Positions 53,819-64,000 of a stretch of DNA of 64,000 bases are shown one piece after another (position 1 is the stretch's first letter; every line of letters begins with the position of its first letter). Below the pieces are notes generated by a model. The model worked only from the letters and a program-made list of their open reading frames with translations. It was not told the origin of the DNA and did not search any database. Origin of the DNA: Euborellia annulipes (taxonomy: Eukaryota > Arthropoda > Insecta > Dermaptera > Anisolabididae); assembly GCA_023213315.1 (NCBI GenBank), contig JAKCPI010001912.1, positions 124,001 through 188,000 on the forward strand, in the 5' to 3' direction. Made by a program: the position numbers and the translations under genes.

Positions 53819-53935
53819 CAGTGGCGTAGCGAGGGAGGGGCAAGGGGGGCATCATGCCCCGGGCGCTACTCACAAAGGGGCGCCAAATGGTCCGCAAAAC
53901 AAAAAATTGCTGGATAATTTTTATTTTTATTATAA
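53819..53935. mobile_element. Truncated hAT-like MITE (CAGTGGCGTAGCGAGGG end)
   Basis: The left end and inner blocks GGGGCATCATGCCCCGGGCGCTACTCAC and CAAAACAAAAAATTGCTGG (in parts) match the 45.6 kb element in reverse. The second terminal repeat is missing. Confidence 0.7.
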
Positions 53936-54013
53936 TTGATTTCTGGAAAATATATTTTAAATTTAGTGAGATATTGACTTGGGTTCCAAAAAGTAAGAAG
54001 CAATGCTCTAGAT

Positions 54014-54370
54014 CAGCGTTTCCCAACCTTTTGAAGTCCACGGCACCCCAAAGGTGCGTTGGGAATAATATTACACACTAGCGGCACCCTTCCTTTTATT
54101 TTCCCTATCAAATCGAAATTTTTTTCCACCCTGGGGCAAATTTTTTTCCCTTGCGTGAAAATCATTTGACCTTTTTTTTGGCAAAGCTTAATTTTTTCCG
54201 ATCTACTGAAAATTTTGCCGCTTCCATTTTAATCATTTAACCTTTTTTTTAGCAAAACTTTATTTTTTCGCCTCTTTATTTTATTTTTTTTTATCTAAAT
54301 ATCTCGCGGCACCCCTTAGGCATTCTCGCGGCACCCTTGGGTGCCGGGGCACACCGGTTGGGAACCACTG
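54014..54370. mobile_element. hAT-like MITE with perfect 8-bp TSD, inserted in a hammerhead-family copy
   Basis: It starts CAGCGTTTCCCAACC and ends GGTTGGGAACCACTG. CTCTAGAT is repeated exactly at 54006-54013 and 54371-54378. Inner GGCACCC blocks resemble other Charlie-type ends. After the element, the host repeat resumes with GATGATGGGGCACG...CCTCGAAATATCTG, so the host is older. Confidence 0.9.
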
Positions 54371-54772
54371 CTCTAGATGATGGGGCACGTTATGCGCCTC
54401 GAAATATCTGTCAAATAAAAAGGACGTCAGGTGGAGCGATTATTGCTAGTTTATTTGTGCGCCAACCTCAATAAATCCATATCATTGCAATAGTACAAAT
54501 AATGTTCAAAAAGCAGAACGAGCCCAGAAAATGTAAGTATAATCTTCTAAGGTCTAAGAATAGGACTGGTTGCTTCACTTCTAGTTAACTAGGGAACTTA
54601 TCCGACCGATAGCAAATCATCGAAAACAAGAACACGCTTAACCTTCGAGTTAAAAAAATGGGTTTTTTCTCATATAATTAGTTATCTGAGTTATAAGGAA
54701 AGTTAGCAACTTAATGAAGGCATCATTTATAAAAAGTATATATATACAATATAAATGAAATGGGAATAATGT

Positions 54773-54907
54773 ACCATCAAGAGAAAAGATATTGGACAAC
54801 CCGTGTATCTGTTGCATCTGCCTAGTTACGGCCCTGTATACATACCTCAAAAGGCTCTAAATTCAGGTAGAAGTGAGGGGGTTGTCCAATATCTTTTCTC
54901 TTGATGT
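54773..54907. repeat. Inverted repeat with 28-bp arms
   Basis: ACCATCAAGAGAAAAGATATTGG...ACAACCC on the left is matched by GTTGTCCAATATCTTTTC...TTGATG on the right. Between them lies about 75 bp. It may be a small MITE; the target duplication is unclear. Confidence 0.6.
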
Positions 54908-55259
54908 ATATACGTATATGTTCTAAAGCAGGGCTTCTTAAACTAAGGGTCGCGACTATTTGTGACAAAATCATTCACATACACGTACACAAACAAAGTT
55001 TCGAATGTGCGCGCAGACTAACTAAATAAATCTTCCCAAAATATTTATATATCTTTATTTTAGATTTGCTAACTGTGGATTAAGTTTGCTAGTTGACCAT
55101 ATCTGAAGAAACCGTCCCAATTGTAATATAAACTCTCATTAAAGTTTTTAAAGATATTTTTCTTTATTGAAAAATTTTTCATATATTGAATTGTTTTTAA
55201 TACAATTTTGATATGGAAAGTATTTATTAATCGTTGATTGTTTGGGCTAAAGGATAAGT

Positions 55260-55740
55260 AAGAGAAAAAACCAGCGCCTGTTTATCCGCCATATACACTA
55301 TTTTACTTGCAAATATTTCGGGTTACAAAACCCCAGCGATCATCAGTGCAGATACTATATAAAGGTTATGAAATTCAATTGAAATACAAAAATATTTACA
55401 TACTGTAGTTTTGGTGGTGGACAGTGCTGGACTGGGATAGCGGGAATATCCCGCCAGAAGGAAGGTGGAGAGAGGAGAATGCGATTGTTATTATTATTTA
55501 TTTAAAAATAATAATTAATATATATAAAAAATAAAAGGCGCATGACCTGAAGCTCAACGACAGGCAAAAATTTATATGTTCAGAGGCAAAGACAGACGAC
55601 ATCCACCACCAAAACTATATAGTCTAATTATGTAAAATTTTTGTATTTTTATTGGATTTCATTGCCTTTAAATAGTATCTGCACTGATAATGGCTGGCGT
55701 TGTGCAACCCGAAATATTTCTCTAGTAATTACCTTAATGC
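55260..55740. mobile_element. Hammerhead-family inverted pair
   Basis: The left copy on minus: CTGATGATCGCTGGGG...AACCCGAAATATTTGC (about 55356-55313). The right copy on plus: CTGATAATGGCTGGCG...CAACCCGAAATATTTC (about 55681-55719). Arms share CACCACCAAAACTA and AGTATCTGCACTGAT blocks. Confidence 0.65.
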
Positions 55741-56599
55741 ATAATCCGGACAAAAAAAACTAAATAGACTTGTCAACATTTGTAAATAATTTTGAAACTT
55801 CTGTATCAGATTTTTTATAGCTTTCAAAATAAACATACATTTTGTTTCATTCTTCTATCTTTGTTATTTAATTTTAAGATCAGGGTGTCCTTCAAAGGAC
55901 ATCCTGTTTTAATTAAACTATAATCAAGGAAGGACAAAAAAGGGATGGGAGAATCATCAATTTCTGACTTCCTAATCAAAATAAATAATAAATCCTGATT
56001 CCCATGGATATATTTATTATAAAACATTAATTATTAAAATAAATAAATTTTTTTAATAAAATTAATTTTTATTTAGAAATAAATGAATTATTCATTTAAA
56101 AGTAAAATTGTAATTCAAGGAACTTTTTTTCTAATTTGCTGATAAATCACAGATAAAAGTCAATACTAAACAATGAGAAAATATTACTCTTGATATAAAT
56201 TCGAGGAAAAGGACCTCGATTACACTGAGAAATATTAAAGTTAAATTTAATACTGACATTAGACATTCTAGTTATTGTTCTTTTTTTTAAGTAAACCCTT
56301 CTTATCAAAAATAGTTTCAAATTTATTATAATAAATTATTATTATTATTATTATTATTTTCGGCAATGGCCCTGGGCGTTTGCGCCATTTGGCCAGCAAG
56401 AAATTATAATAAATAGTATTCGATAATTATATCAAATAATATTTTAAAATTTTATATTAAAATATTAACATAACAAGATTTATTTGCTTTTATCTCAAAG
56501 GTAATAAATTTCCTGAGGTTTGAATATATAAATATAAATATGTGTATATATCGAAATAGGAAGAAAAATCATTATTGCAGAGTTATTTCCTTTTTTTAA

Positions 56600-59500
56600 T
56601 TATTCTTTTTGACTGTGTTGAATTTGTGAAAACAATACAGCATCTTGAACAGTGATGAAGGTGTTATTATCCGGGAATTCTTTAAAAAATTCACAATGTA
56701 GCAATCGTTCAAATACATGAGCTGGAACAAAAAGTAACATTGTTAAGGTGGAGGGGATAGCATCAGGCAGGCGGATTTTATTTTGCGGCATTTGACAAAA
56801 AACCTTTCTTTTTAATTGCAGCTGACAGCTTTTCCAGTTGAAATAATTTTTATAGAAAATTAGTCGTGATTTTTTTAATATATATAGTCAACACCCTAAC
56901 AATCCTCGCTCGACAGACAAATATTTTAATTTCTCTTTATTATTGTATAAATTTTCTCAATACAGATTTTGTGACGCAAGTGTCATAATGCGAGGTCTTT
57001 TACCTTTACATTCACAATATATGATAAATGAGAGATTAGGAAATGAACAATGTTAATAATAAAAATCTAATTTTAAACCTCACCAAATAATTTTTTTTTT
57101 TTTTTGCTGAATCTATTTATTCAGCAAATAAATAAAGATTAAAAAGTCAACAAACCTGGACAATCAGCCAAACAAAGAATAATCCCCAACGATTTCATTT
57201 CTTTATATATATTAAGAAATGTTTTTATTACAGATGGATCCACATAGGTTATTGACACCATGTCTAAAATGACTGAAAATGTCTGAAAATATAAAAAAAT
57301 GAATAATGAATGTATGTCATTAGACTTTAAATTGTTCAATTAAATTAATTGTTATTATACCTTATGGCTTTTTAATGAATTCCTATCTAAAGAAGAATTA
57401 TTTTCGACATCTTCATTAATTTCATCATTTGTGCTAATAACATTATTATTCTGGAAAATAATTATTTTTTTTAGAATGATATATTTTAACAAGATACATA
57501 ATGAAAAGGGGTGGGCATAGGGTGAATATTTAAGGTGCGTTTTAGCTGAGGAAACAAGGCTCCAAATGTCGAAATGTTTTTTTATTCTAGCAAGAGTTAA
57601 ATATCGCTATTGTCTCCTCAGTAGAAACGCATTTTTTACAAATATTGCATTTAAAATTGATGCTTGCTAAACCATAAAAGAAAGAATAGGAGCAGGTGGA
57701 TGTAAGCTGCCAGCAAAGAATAAAAATTTTATTTAAATATCGTCTATGTTTCGGGAACGCATCGCTCCCATCTTCAGGACGATATATTGTTAATATTGCT
57801 TAGATTGATACATTCAATTGTCTTTCAATCTTTATCAGTGCTGATGTTTCGGGTCCATTTAACTTAAAAAAATACAGCCCAGCCACCTACTACAATTCTC
57901 ATATACATCTAATGGTAGATGCAACATTATCGTCCTGAAGATGGAAACAATGCGTTCCCGAAACGTCGACGATATTTAAATAAAATTTTTATCTTTGCTG
58001 GCTACATCCACCTGCTCCTGTTAAATATCACTCAGCCATCGAATCTCTTCTTTTCAAAAGAAAGAATATTAGAATTTTAATTAAATCCAAGTCGATCTGA
58101 CCCGATCGGTCAACTTTGCCGACCATTTACTAACAAATAATAAGAAGAGATTTTTAATTAAAATACCAAAATAAAAGTGTCTAAAATTTAATTATTTTTG
58201 ATTAAGTTATTTTAATTTCGAAATTAAGGTCCATACATGGACTTATGGCAGCGTTAGTTCAATTTCTATTTTTTGCAATTACATTATCTTTACCTTTCTA
58301 AGCTTAAGTTGGCCTGGATGATCTATTAAATATATTTAATTTTCTAGTGTGATCTCTTTAATTATTTTTTTAATTGAATACATTTTTATTATTAGGCCTA
58401 TATTAAAATTGTATGTAAATAAAATAAGCTAATTTTAGAAAAGTAATGAACAAATAATATTTTAACATACGTTATTTTCCATCACAATCTTGAGAATTTT
58501 TTTTTTTAAAAGCTCTTTATTTGCAAAATGAAGTCCACCGGCAATTTGTATAATTAAAATGCCTGGAATTTCCATAGCCTGAAACAGAAAAATGATTAAT
58601 ACGCGTATTTTTTTTATATTTGGATTATAAGATTAAAATAAAAAATTAATGATAGATAATTACACTCTCATAACGCTTTAGCTCTACGAAAATATTCGTA
58701 TTTGGGATATGGCCTAATTTGAAGACTCGAGGGCTTTGGCCTCTCATGATAAGAGAGATTAGAGAGAGAGCGACTCCAAATGCAAGGCCATAATCGATGT
58801 CCAAAAGGACAACGGCTAAAAATGTTGACACCCAGAGAAGCCCATCGAAAGTCGATTGTCGCCAAATTGCAGGCAAATCAAGAGTTTGCATAAACATCCC
58901 CTTCAGGGCGACCACCACGATCGAGGCTAAAACACACTGAAACAGACACACTTATTCATTTTTTGCCTATTTTTTATATTTGAATAATTTCAAAAATAAT
59001 AAATTCCTCTTACAAAGCAAATATACATACATTTGGAAGAGGTTCAAAATAAGGTCCGATAACTAAGAGAACAAGAATAAGTAGAGAGCAGGAGACAAGA
59101 CTCGCAATTTGCGAAACTCCTCCAGTTATCTGCTGAATGAGACTTCTTGAAAGAGATGCAGCAAAAGGAAGACAAGAAAAAAATGAACCAAAAATATTTG
59201 CACAGCCCTGAAAAACATTTTTATTACATCTAAAAATTATACATTAATCTAAGGTATTTTAGTGTAATATTAAAACAAATTTCAAATGTTTATATATTTT
59301 AGGGGCTTGAAGAAATGGAAATTGATATTCTTTTCTAGAACTATGAATTTATTAAATATTAAATTATATATAACATATAGGTCTTGCAAGACAATAGAAT
59401 AAACATATAACTGTTAGTTAACATTTATTAACTCAAATAACAGAAAAAAAGTAACCAGCCGAAGCAGTGCATATCTAGTGGTAGGGCGTTTAAGAGGCCT

Positions 59501-62500
59501 ATGGAGGGGCGGGGCAAACCTGTTCGCATGTTTTTGCCGATAAGATGGCGTTACGGGTCTTAAAAAGTTGGCTAAAATGCTCAACTATTACGAAAGTTTG
59601 CTAACAGATGGCAGGATGGTAGAGCTATATTTAATCTCATGTATTTGTTTGATTTTCGTTGATCTTGTAATAATGAATAGTTTATAAATATTATTATATA
59701 TTATATGTCATTTATAACAGCATAAAAATATATAAATATAGCCTTATAAGTGATCTGATAATGCCGACTGTTAGAAATTACAATTTTTATAATAGAAAGT
59801 TTTTCTGCATTTTCTATAAATATAAAAAAAAAAATATTTTTTAATTAATGGTAATTAAAAAAAGGCAATATATTATATTATTATGTAAAATGCACACGAA
59901 TTTAAATAATTTAAAAAAAAGATTAAAAAAACCTCAGTAGTTTTGGACTAAAGATTCAATGTGGCCTCCTGAAGCCCCTTAACTTGCGGCGGTCTTTCTT
60001 CTTTTAGGGTATTTTAGTTAATAAATATTAATTATATGCTATTACTTTATCCACTTCAATTCATAGAGATTTGTTGAAATCTTGATTTCGAAAAAAATTC
60101 TTCCAAATTTCTAACGCCTATTGACTATTCTATACTAAAATGTATATTAAATTGTTTTTTATTATACTAACCGAAGCTATTAATTCTTGATTCGGATTAA
60201 TAGGATACTTCAATTTAGTAGCAAACATCGTTGCTAGAGAAATATTCACAGAAAAAGAGACGATTGCAATTATAAGTGCATCCAAAAGTACATTGAAAAA
60301 TAACGAATACGGAGGGATTGATGGTTCTGGAAATCTATTAGATAAAAAAGTAACATTGTAAAAATAGATAGATTATTAATATTTAAAAATATTTAAGAAA
60401 GTGTTATAATGTACCCAACAGGAATAGAACCGACAACGGTAAGATTATAATTTTCATGAAGTCCAACGCAGTACGATACGGTAGTCCCAACAATAACAGC
60501 AACTAACTCAATAGACAAAGGAATGGGGAGATATTTTTCAATCCGATTCTGAAAGGATATCAGAGAAGCTGTGAATAATATCTGATAAACAAATTATTAT
60601 TTTATTATTACCTTGATATGTTGATTGTAGACCGCAAGAAGTGTTATCGATAATGCTGAAATCCCCAGAGCAACCAAATTTGTATTCTGTATATTTTTGA
60701 AAAGGTCTATGTAAGTCTGTAATATAATTATAATAAATTATTTAAAAAACTTGGGTTAAAAAAAAATTCTAAAATATTACATAAATAACTTTAAGTGGTC
60801 CGGTGTAGCGTTTAATTCGAATACCGAAAATATTCTTCACTTGAGAAGTGATCACATGACAAGCAGCTCCTGTCGTAAAGCTGCTTATCAGGGTATCCGA
60901 TAAAATCACACTTAAACTACCCAATCGAAAAATCCCAAGTACAAGCTGAAAAAGAAGAATAAAATTAATAAAATAAAATCTGAGAAAAGGGTAAAAAATA
61001 AATAAAATTAATATTTTTTAAAGAGTTATAAAATAATAAAAAGATATATTTATACTATCTGTATCAGCCAAAAGTATACTTTCGTTGAAGTTCTGATTCA
61101 ATTTTTGGAAGTCAAGAGATTTAAATATGACGTGATAATGCTACATATAAAAGTTATAAAATTTTTCTTCTTATAATTTTTAGATCATTTTAGGTAAAAT
61201 ATTGAAAATTTAAATTTAATCTAATGCTCTGTAGCATTTTTCATTAAAATTAAACAGATTGAACGGACAAGTTTTGCAACGTGCTTTAAGTCACTTCCAA
61301 TTTATTTGTTATTTATAGCTCACAAATAATAGCGACCAGGAGCTACCCGAAGTTAAGACTGTCATTAAAGGATACCTGCCATATGCCGACTAGGAAGCAA
61401 ACTGCTGTTGCAACCTGAATTGGGGTATAAATCGGCCCAGGAGTCACAACGTGCGAGATTTCGCCATGAGTATTATTTGAATTACCATTAAAATGACTGT
61501 GGCTATCTGTTGCGTACAGGAACACTGATTTACTTGTCATCATGCAAACCACAGCAAAGGTTCCTGTAAAATTCAATTTTAATTAGTTATCAAGCTCTGC
61601 TAGCGCATCTAATCACCAAAGGGGGGGAGAGGGCCGGTTATAAATTATATTAAAAAAAACATTTTCAAAGATTACAACCAAGTTTTCAAAAAAAAAAACA
61701 AAAAAAAAACTTGATTTTAACTTACAAGGACTCAGTAGAATTGTGTGTTTTGTAAAATAGATTGGGCAAACCGAAAGGAGAATGCTACAGACACGTACAT
61801 CATGAACTGTTCTGGAACCAACTAAAATTCAAAAACTAATTTAACCAAGTAGAGAAGATTGACTTAAATTAAACAGAAATTGGAAAATATTATTTTATAT
61901 AAAGCTTAAATAGTCTAATATATAGAGTATTTTAGCAAAATAGAAATAAAATTCCTGACCACTCCTTTGCATCGATCTTTAAAATCTTCTAAAAAATTAA
62001 ATAAAAAATAAATTCATATAAAAATTTAGATCCCCAAAGGTTTCCAATATTTTCCAACTGAAGATGCCAAAAAAATTATGCATATATGGGCGAGCACGAA
62101 TTGTATAAAAAATTTAGCTCCGAGTGAATTATTTGAGCGCAAATAAAATCAGATATGAAATCTTTGTTAAAAAAGGGCCTTTATAGAGAGCCTAGTGTGT
62201 TTCTATTAATACCTATTCTAAAATTAAATATGGTGTTGATTATTATGTATTTTAAATGTTTTTGAGTGTAAGTGCCGTAGCCGCTCTTCCTGCCTTTGAG
62301 TGAAATCGAAGCTTAAACTTAATAACTATACAGATATAATACAATAAAAAATAAGTACGCAGGAAAGGATATTATTTGATGTAGATACAGATCAGAGATT
62401 ATAGGGACGGAATTCCCGAATGCAGCAGCCTTGTGAAAGATAAAACAATTTTTTTATTTTTATTTTACGTTTCGTGCGCTTTCTCAGGGTCAACAAATAC

Positions 62501-62751
62501 AGTAATAATATACATAACAATGTTACTCATTTCATTTCATAGAAGACTTTTTATTAGCCTTGAGGAGGTGAGTGACAGACAGGTAAATATAGAGGAAGAG
62601 GAATGAGGCATTAATGGGAATAATTAAAAATAATACCAACCCATAGAAAGATGTCGAGACGTGCCAAGAAGTACATATATTAGGACTGGGAAAAATGCCA
62701 TATAAATGCCTACAACGGGTTCAACATTGGCGAGCAAAGAATAGGCCATAC
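56600..62751 (-). CDS. SLC26: SLC26 family anion transporter with STAS domain (12 exons, 5' incomplete)
   Basis: Membrane exchanger or channel for sulfate, chloride, bicarbonate or similar anions (family knowledge). Minus-strand exons in gene order: 62751-62641, 61563-61376, 60945-60781, 60716-60612, 60548-60415, 60334-60172, 59207-59031, 58936-58664, 58578-58471, 57450-57361, 57282-57156, 56721-56600. All are GT-AG with matching phases: 586 residues plus stop. Signature stretches: [63 protein letters not shown] (the Ser-Arg pair that lines the anion site in prestin), [31 protein letters not shown]. The STAS domain follows ([34 protein letters not shown]) with only a short variable insert. 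About 80-100 N-terminal residues are missing: exon 1 or more must lie beyond 62751, probably outside the window. The exact subtype (A5/A6-like or other) is not resolved. Confidence 0.94.
57361..57450 (-). other. SLC26 variable STAS insert exon
   Basis: A 90-nt exon, phase 0 at both ends, encoding 30 residues rich in Asn, Glu and Ser. It sits between the two STAS halves, where the family has its variable intervening sequence. Because it is phase 0/0, skipping it would keep the frame. Confidence 0.7.
57685..58025. mobile_element. Hammerhead-family inverted pair in an SLC26 intron
   Basis: Minus copy: CTGAAGATGGGAGCGATGCG...TCCCGAAACAT (about 57778-57746). Plus copy: CTGAAGA (57935-57941), T, then GTTCCCGAAAC (to 57964) and GTCGACG. 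Arms GGAGCAGGTGGATGTA...CCAGCAAAGA and its complement close the pair. Confidence 0.75.
59208..60171 (-). other. SLC26 intron with unclassified insert-like patch
   Basis: GT-AG intron in the gene's sense. The patch 59450-59660 (GAAGCAGTGCATATCTAGTGG..., GCGGGGCAAACC, GATGGCAGGATGGTAGAGC) is GC-richer than the rest and has no relative in the window. Confidence 0.6.
62430..62500 (-). mobile_element. Degenerate hammerhead-family copy in the first visible SLC26 intron
   Basis: On the minus strand CCCTGAGAAAGCGCACGAAACGTAAAA is visible (62491-62465): a GCGC hairpin before GAAACGT, with the first box changed to CTGAGAA. Confidence 0.5.
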
Positions 62752-64000
62752 CTGCAATGTTCATATCATTAGTAAAGAGCAACACAAATAACAAATTACT
62801 GTACTAAATAAGTACCCCAAAATAAGTAACGAATCTTTCAGTCAGATTACAATTTAATTTTTAAATAATATTTACATACTTTTTTAATATTGTCTTAAAA
62901 ACTTGGGATTTATGAAATTTTTTACCCGCAGGGGGGCAGTGAAGAGTCGCAAATGTAACAAATAAATTATTATTGTTAGATAAGTTTAAATTCTTGAATA
63001 ATAATTATAAGATTTATGCACAAGGAAGGAAGCAGGTGCAGCCAAAATTAAAGCCTCCGATTTTGTTACAATTAATGAGACGTTTCGAGAAAACTTTATT
63101 TCCTCATCATCAGTCTTTCCTACACAAGAAATACATAATATAACACATTAATATAGAATAGATAGAATGTGTTATATTATGTATTTCTTGTGTAGGAAAG
63201 ACTGATGATGAGGAAATAAAGTTTTCTCGAAACGTCTCATTAATTGTAACAAAATCGGAGGCTTTAATTTTGGCTGCACCTGCTTCCTTCCTTGTGCATA
63301 AATCAACAGCCACGTACTTCATTGATTATAAGATTTAGCTAATGTATTGAAATGTTGAAATGATAATATTGATATATTTGCAATTTGAAACTGCTTATAA
63401 AATAGAGTCTATGTTAGTGGATGCATACACTCATTAATCAAAACATAATAATCGTGTTTTTTTTCACGCTTTTATTGGTGACATTAGTAAATGAAATACC
63501 TGTAGGGCATTGACTAGTAAGTGTATGCATATACGAAATTCAAAATTATAAATAGGTTTTTAAACAAACTGAATTTTAAAAAAATAGGGGGAACTTCAAA
63601 AAGTTTAAGAAGCACTGCTCTATAGGAACCCAAGCAACATATCGTTAAAAAAAAAACAAAATTGTGATGTTGGACGAATTTTCCCTCCGAGAGCTACTCG
63701 CTTTGCAATCTCCGATACCCATTATATTCGGTAATTATTATACTAAGGTATTTATCAAAAGTGTTGCAAATGTCATAGCTCTCTCCTACTTTTTAAAGAT
63801 AGCAGCTTTACATGAGATGGATCTTGAAAAAGGTATTAATGATAGAAAAAAACTTATATAACAAAATTTTGGCAATTTAAATAAAAAAGATTATATCCTT
63901 TATTTTTTCCTTATTACTTCGAGAGGAAATTATCAGGTTTTCCCTAATCTAAAGATTTAGAATATAACTATTTTATTTCAAGAAGAGGAAGATTTATTGC
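62752..64000. other. Region upstream of the first visible SLC26 exon
   Basis: I looked for an exon encoding the SLC26 N-terminus ending before the [12 protein letters not shown] segment and found none, so this is probably intron. It holds the inverted pair at 63010-63305, the right end of a hAT-like element near 63590-63615 (AAGTTTAAGAAGCACTG) and a 65-codon plus-strand ORF at 63664-63861 that I do not recognise. Confidence 0.55.
63010..63305. mobile_element. Near-perfect hammerhead-family inverted pair, about 130-bp arms
   Basis: The left arm from TTATGCACAAGGAAGG and the right arm to CCTTCCTTGTGCATAAATCA are almost exact reverse complements meeting near 63150. The core on plus: CTGATGA (63202-63208), T, stem GAGGAAA/TTTTCTC (63210-63216 with 63222-63228), GAAAC (63229-63233), GTC (63234-63236). 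It is one of the best preserved copies. Confidence 0.85.

Larger units (their letters stand above)
51617..56599. other. Gene-free repeat region between the POLR1D-like gene and SLC26
   Basis: Contains hammerhead-family copies (51690-51800, 53990-54480, 55260-55740), G/C-run elements (52190-52432, 53819-53935), the 1-kb inverted repeat 52470-53495, a hAT-like MITE (54014-54370) and a hairpin at 54773-54907. ORFs here are products of these repeats. Confidence 0.75.

Noticed and set aside
63664..63861. 65-codon plus-strand ORF starting MLDEFSLRELLALQ
   Set aside because: It looks a little protein-like, but I cannot place it in any family and see no splice sites; it is left as unexplained.

Overview
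This is an AT-rich invertebrate nuclear genome segment. The protein-coding exons look arthropod-like: small, GT-AG spliced, with a Rho1-like GTPase, a Calypso/BAP1 deubiquitinase, an LRIG receptor and an SLC26 transporter. The very high AT content and the crowd of small non-autonomous elements would fit a copepod such as a sea louse. That placement is an inference; nothing here proves the species.

Five genes can be supported. (1) 943-7408, plus strand: the 3' part of a BAP1/Calypso ubiquitin C-terminal hydrolase, six exons; the catalytic domain lies upstream of the window. (2) 24966-29470, plus: a complete 192-residue Rho1/RhoA GTPase in four coding exons, with at least one untranslated 5' exon upstream. 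(3) 34493-40708, plus: a complete LRIG-type membrane protein (LRRs, three Ig domains, one TM segment), 12 exons, 952 residues, with a strict 72-nt exon module. (4) 50540-51616, plus: a small gene matching the short alternative protein of the vertebrate POLR1D locus; its frame is broken at a run of nine A. (5) 56600-62751, minus: 12 exons of an SLC26 anion transporter with a C-terminal STAS domain; its N-terminal exon or exons are not found. I see no functional link between neighbouring genes.

The rest, more than four fifths of the window, is intron and intergenic DNA packed with mobile-element remains. Three groups dominate. The first is a large set of mostly inverted-pair copies carrying a hammerhead-ribozyme-like core (CTGANGA, a small hairpin, then CGAAAC-GTC), as known from the ends of Penelope-like retroelements. 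The second is short hAT-like elements with CAGTGG or CAGGGC ends, several with perfect 8-bp target duplications and often with long G or C runs. The third is Tc1/mariner-like and other inverted-repeat elements. Several are nested, which gives a relative order of insertion. Two tRNA-derived SINE heads are present; there is no convincing functional tRNA, rRNA or CRISPR.

Region by region: 1-7.4 kb BAP1 and its introns; 7.4-14.5 kb repeats; 14.5-15 kb a promoter-like GC-richer patch; 15-24.9 kb repeats, possibly Rho1 5' introns; 25-29.5 kb Rho1; 29.5-33 kb a very AT-rich stretch nearly free of recognisable elements; 34.5-41 kb LRIG; 41-50.5 kb repeats; 50.5-51.6 kb the POLR1D-like gene; 51.6-56.5 kb repeats including a 1-kb inverted repeat; 56.6-62.8 kb SLC26; 62.8-64 kb repeats.
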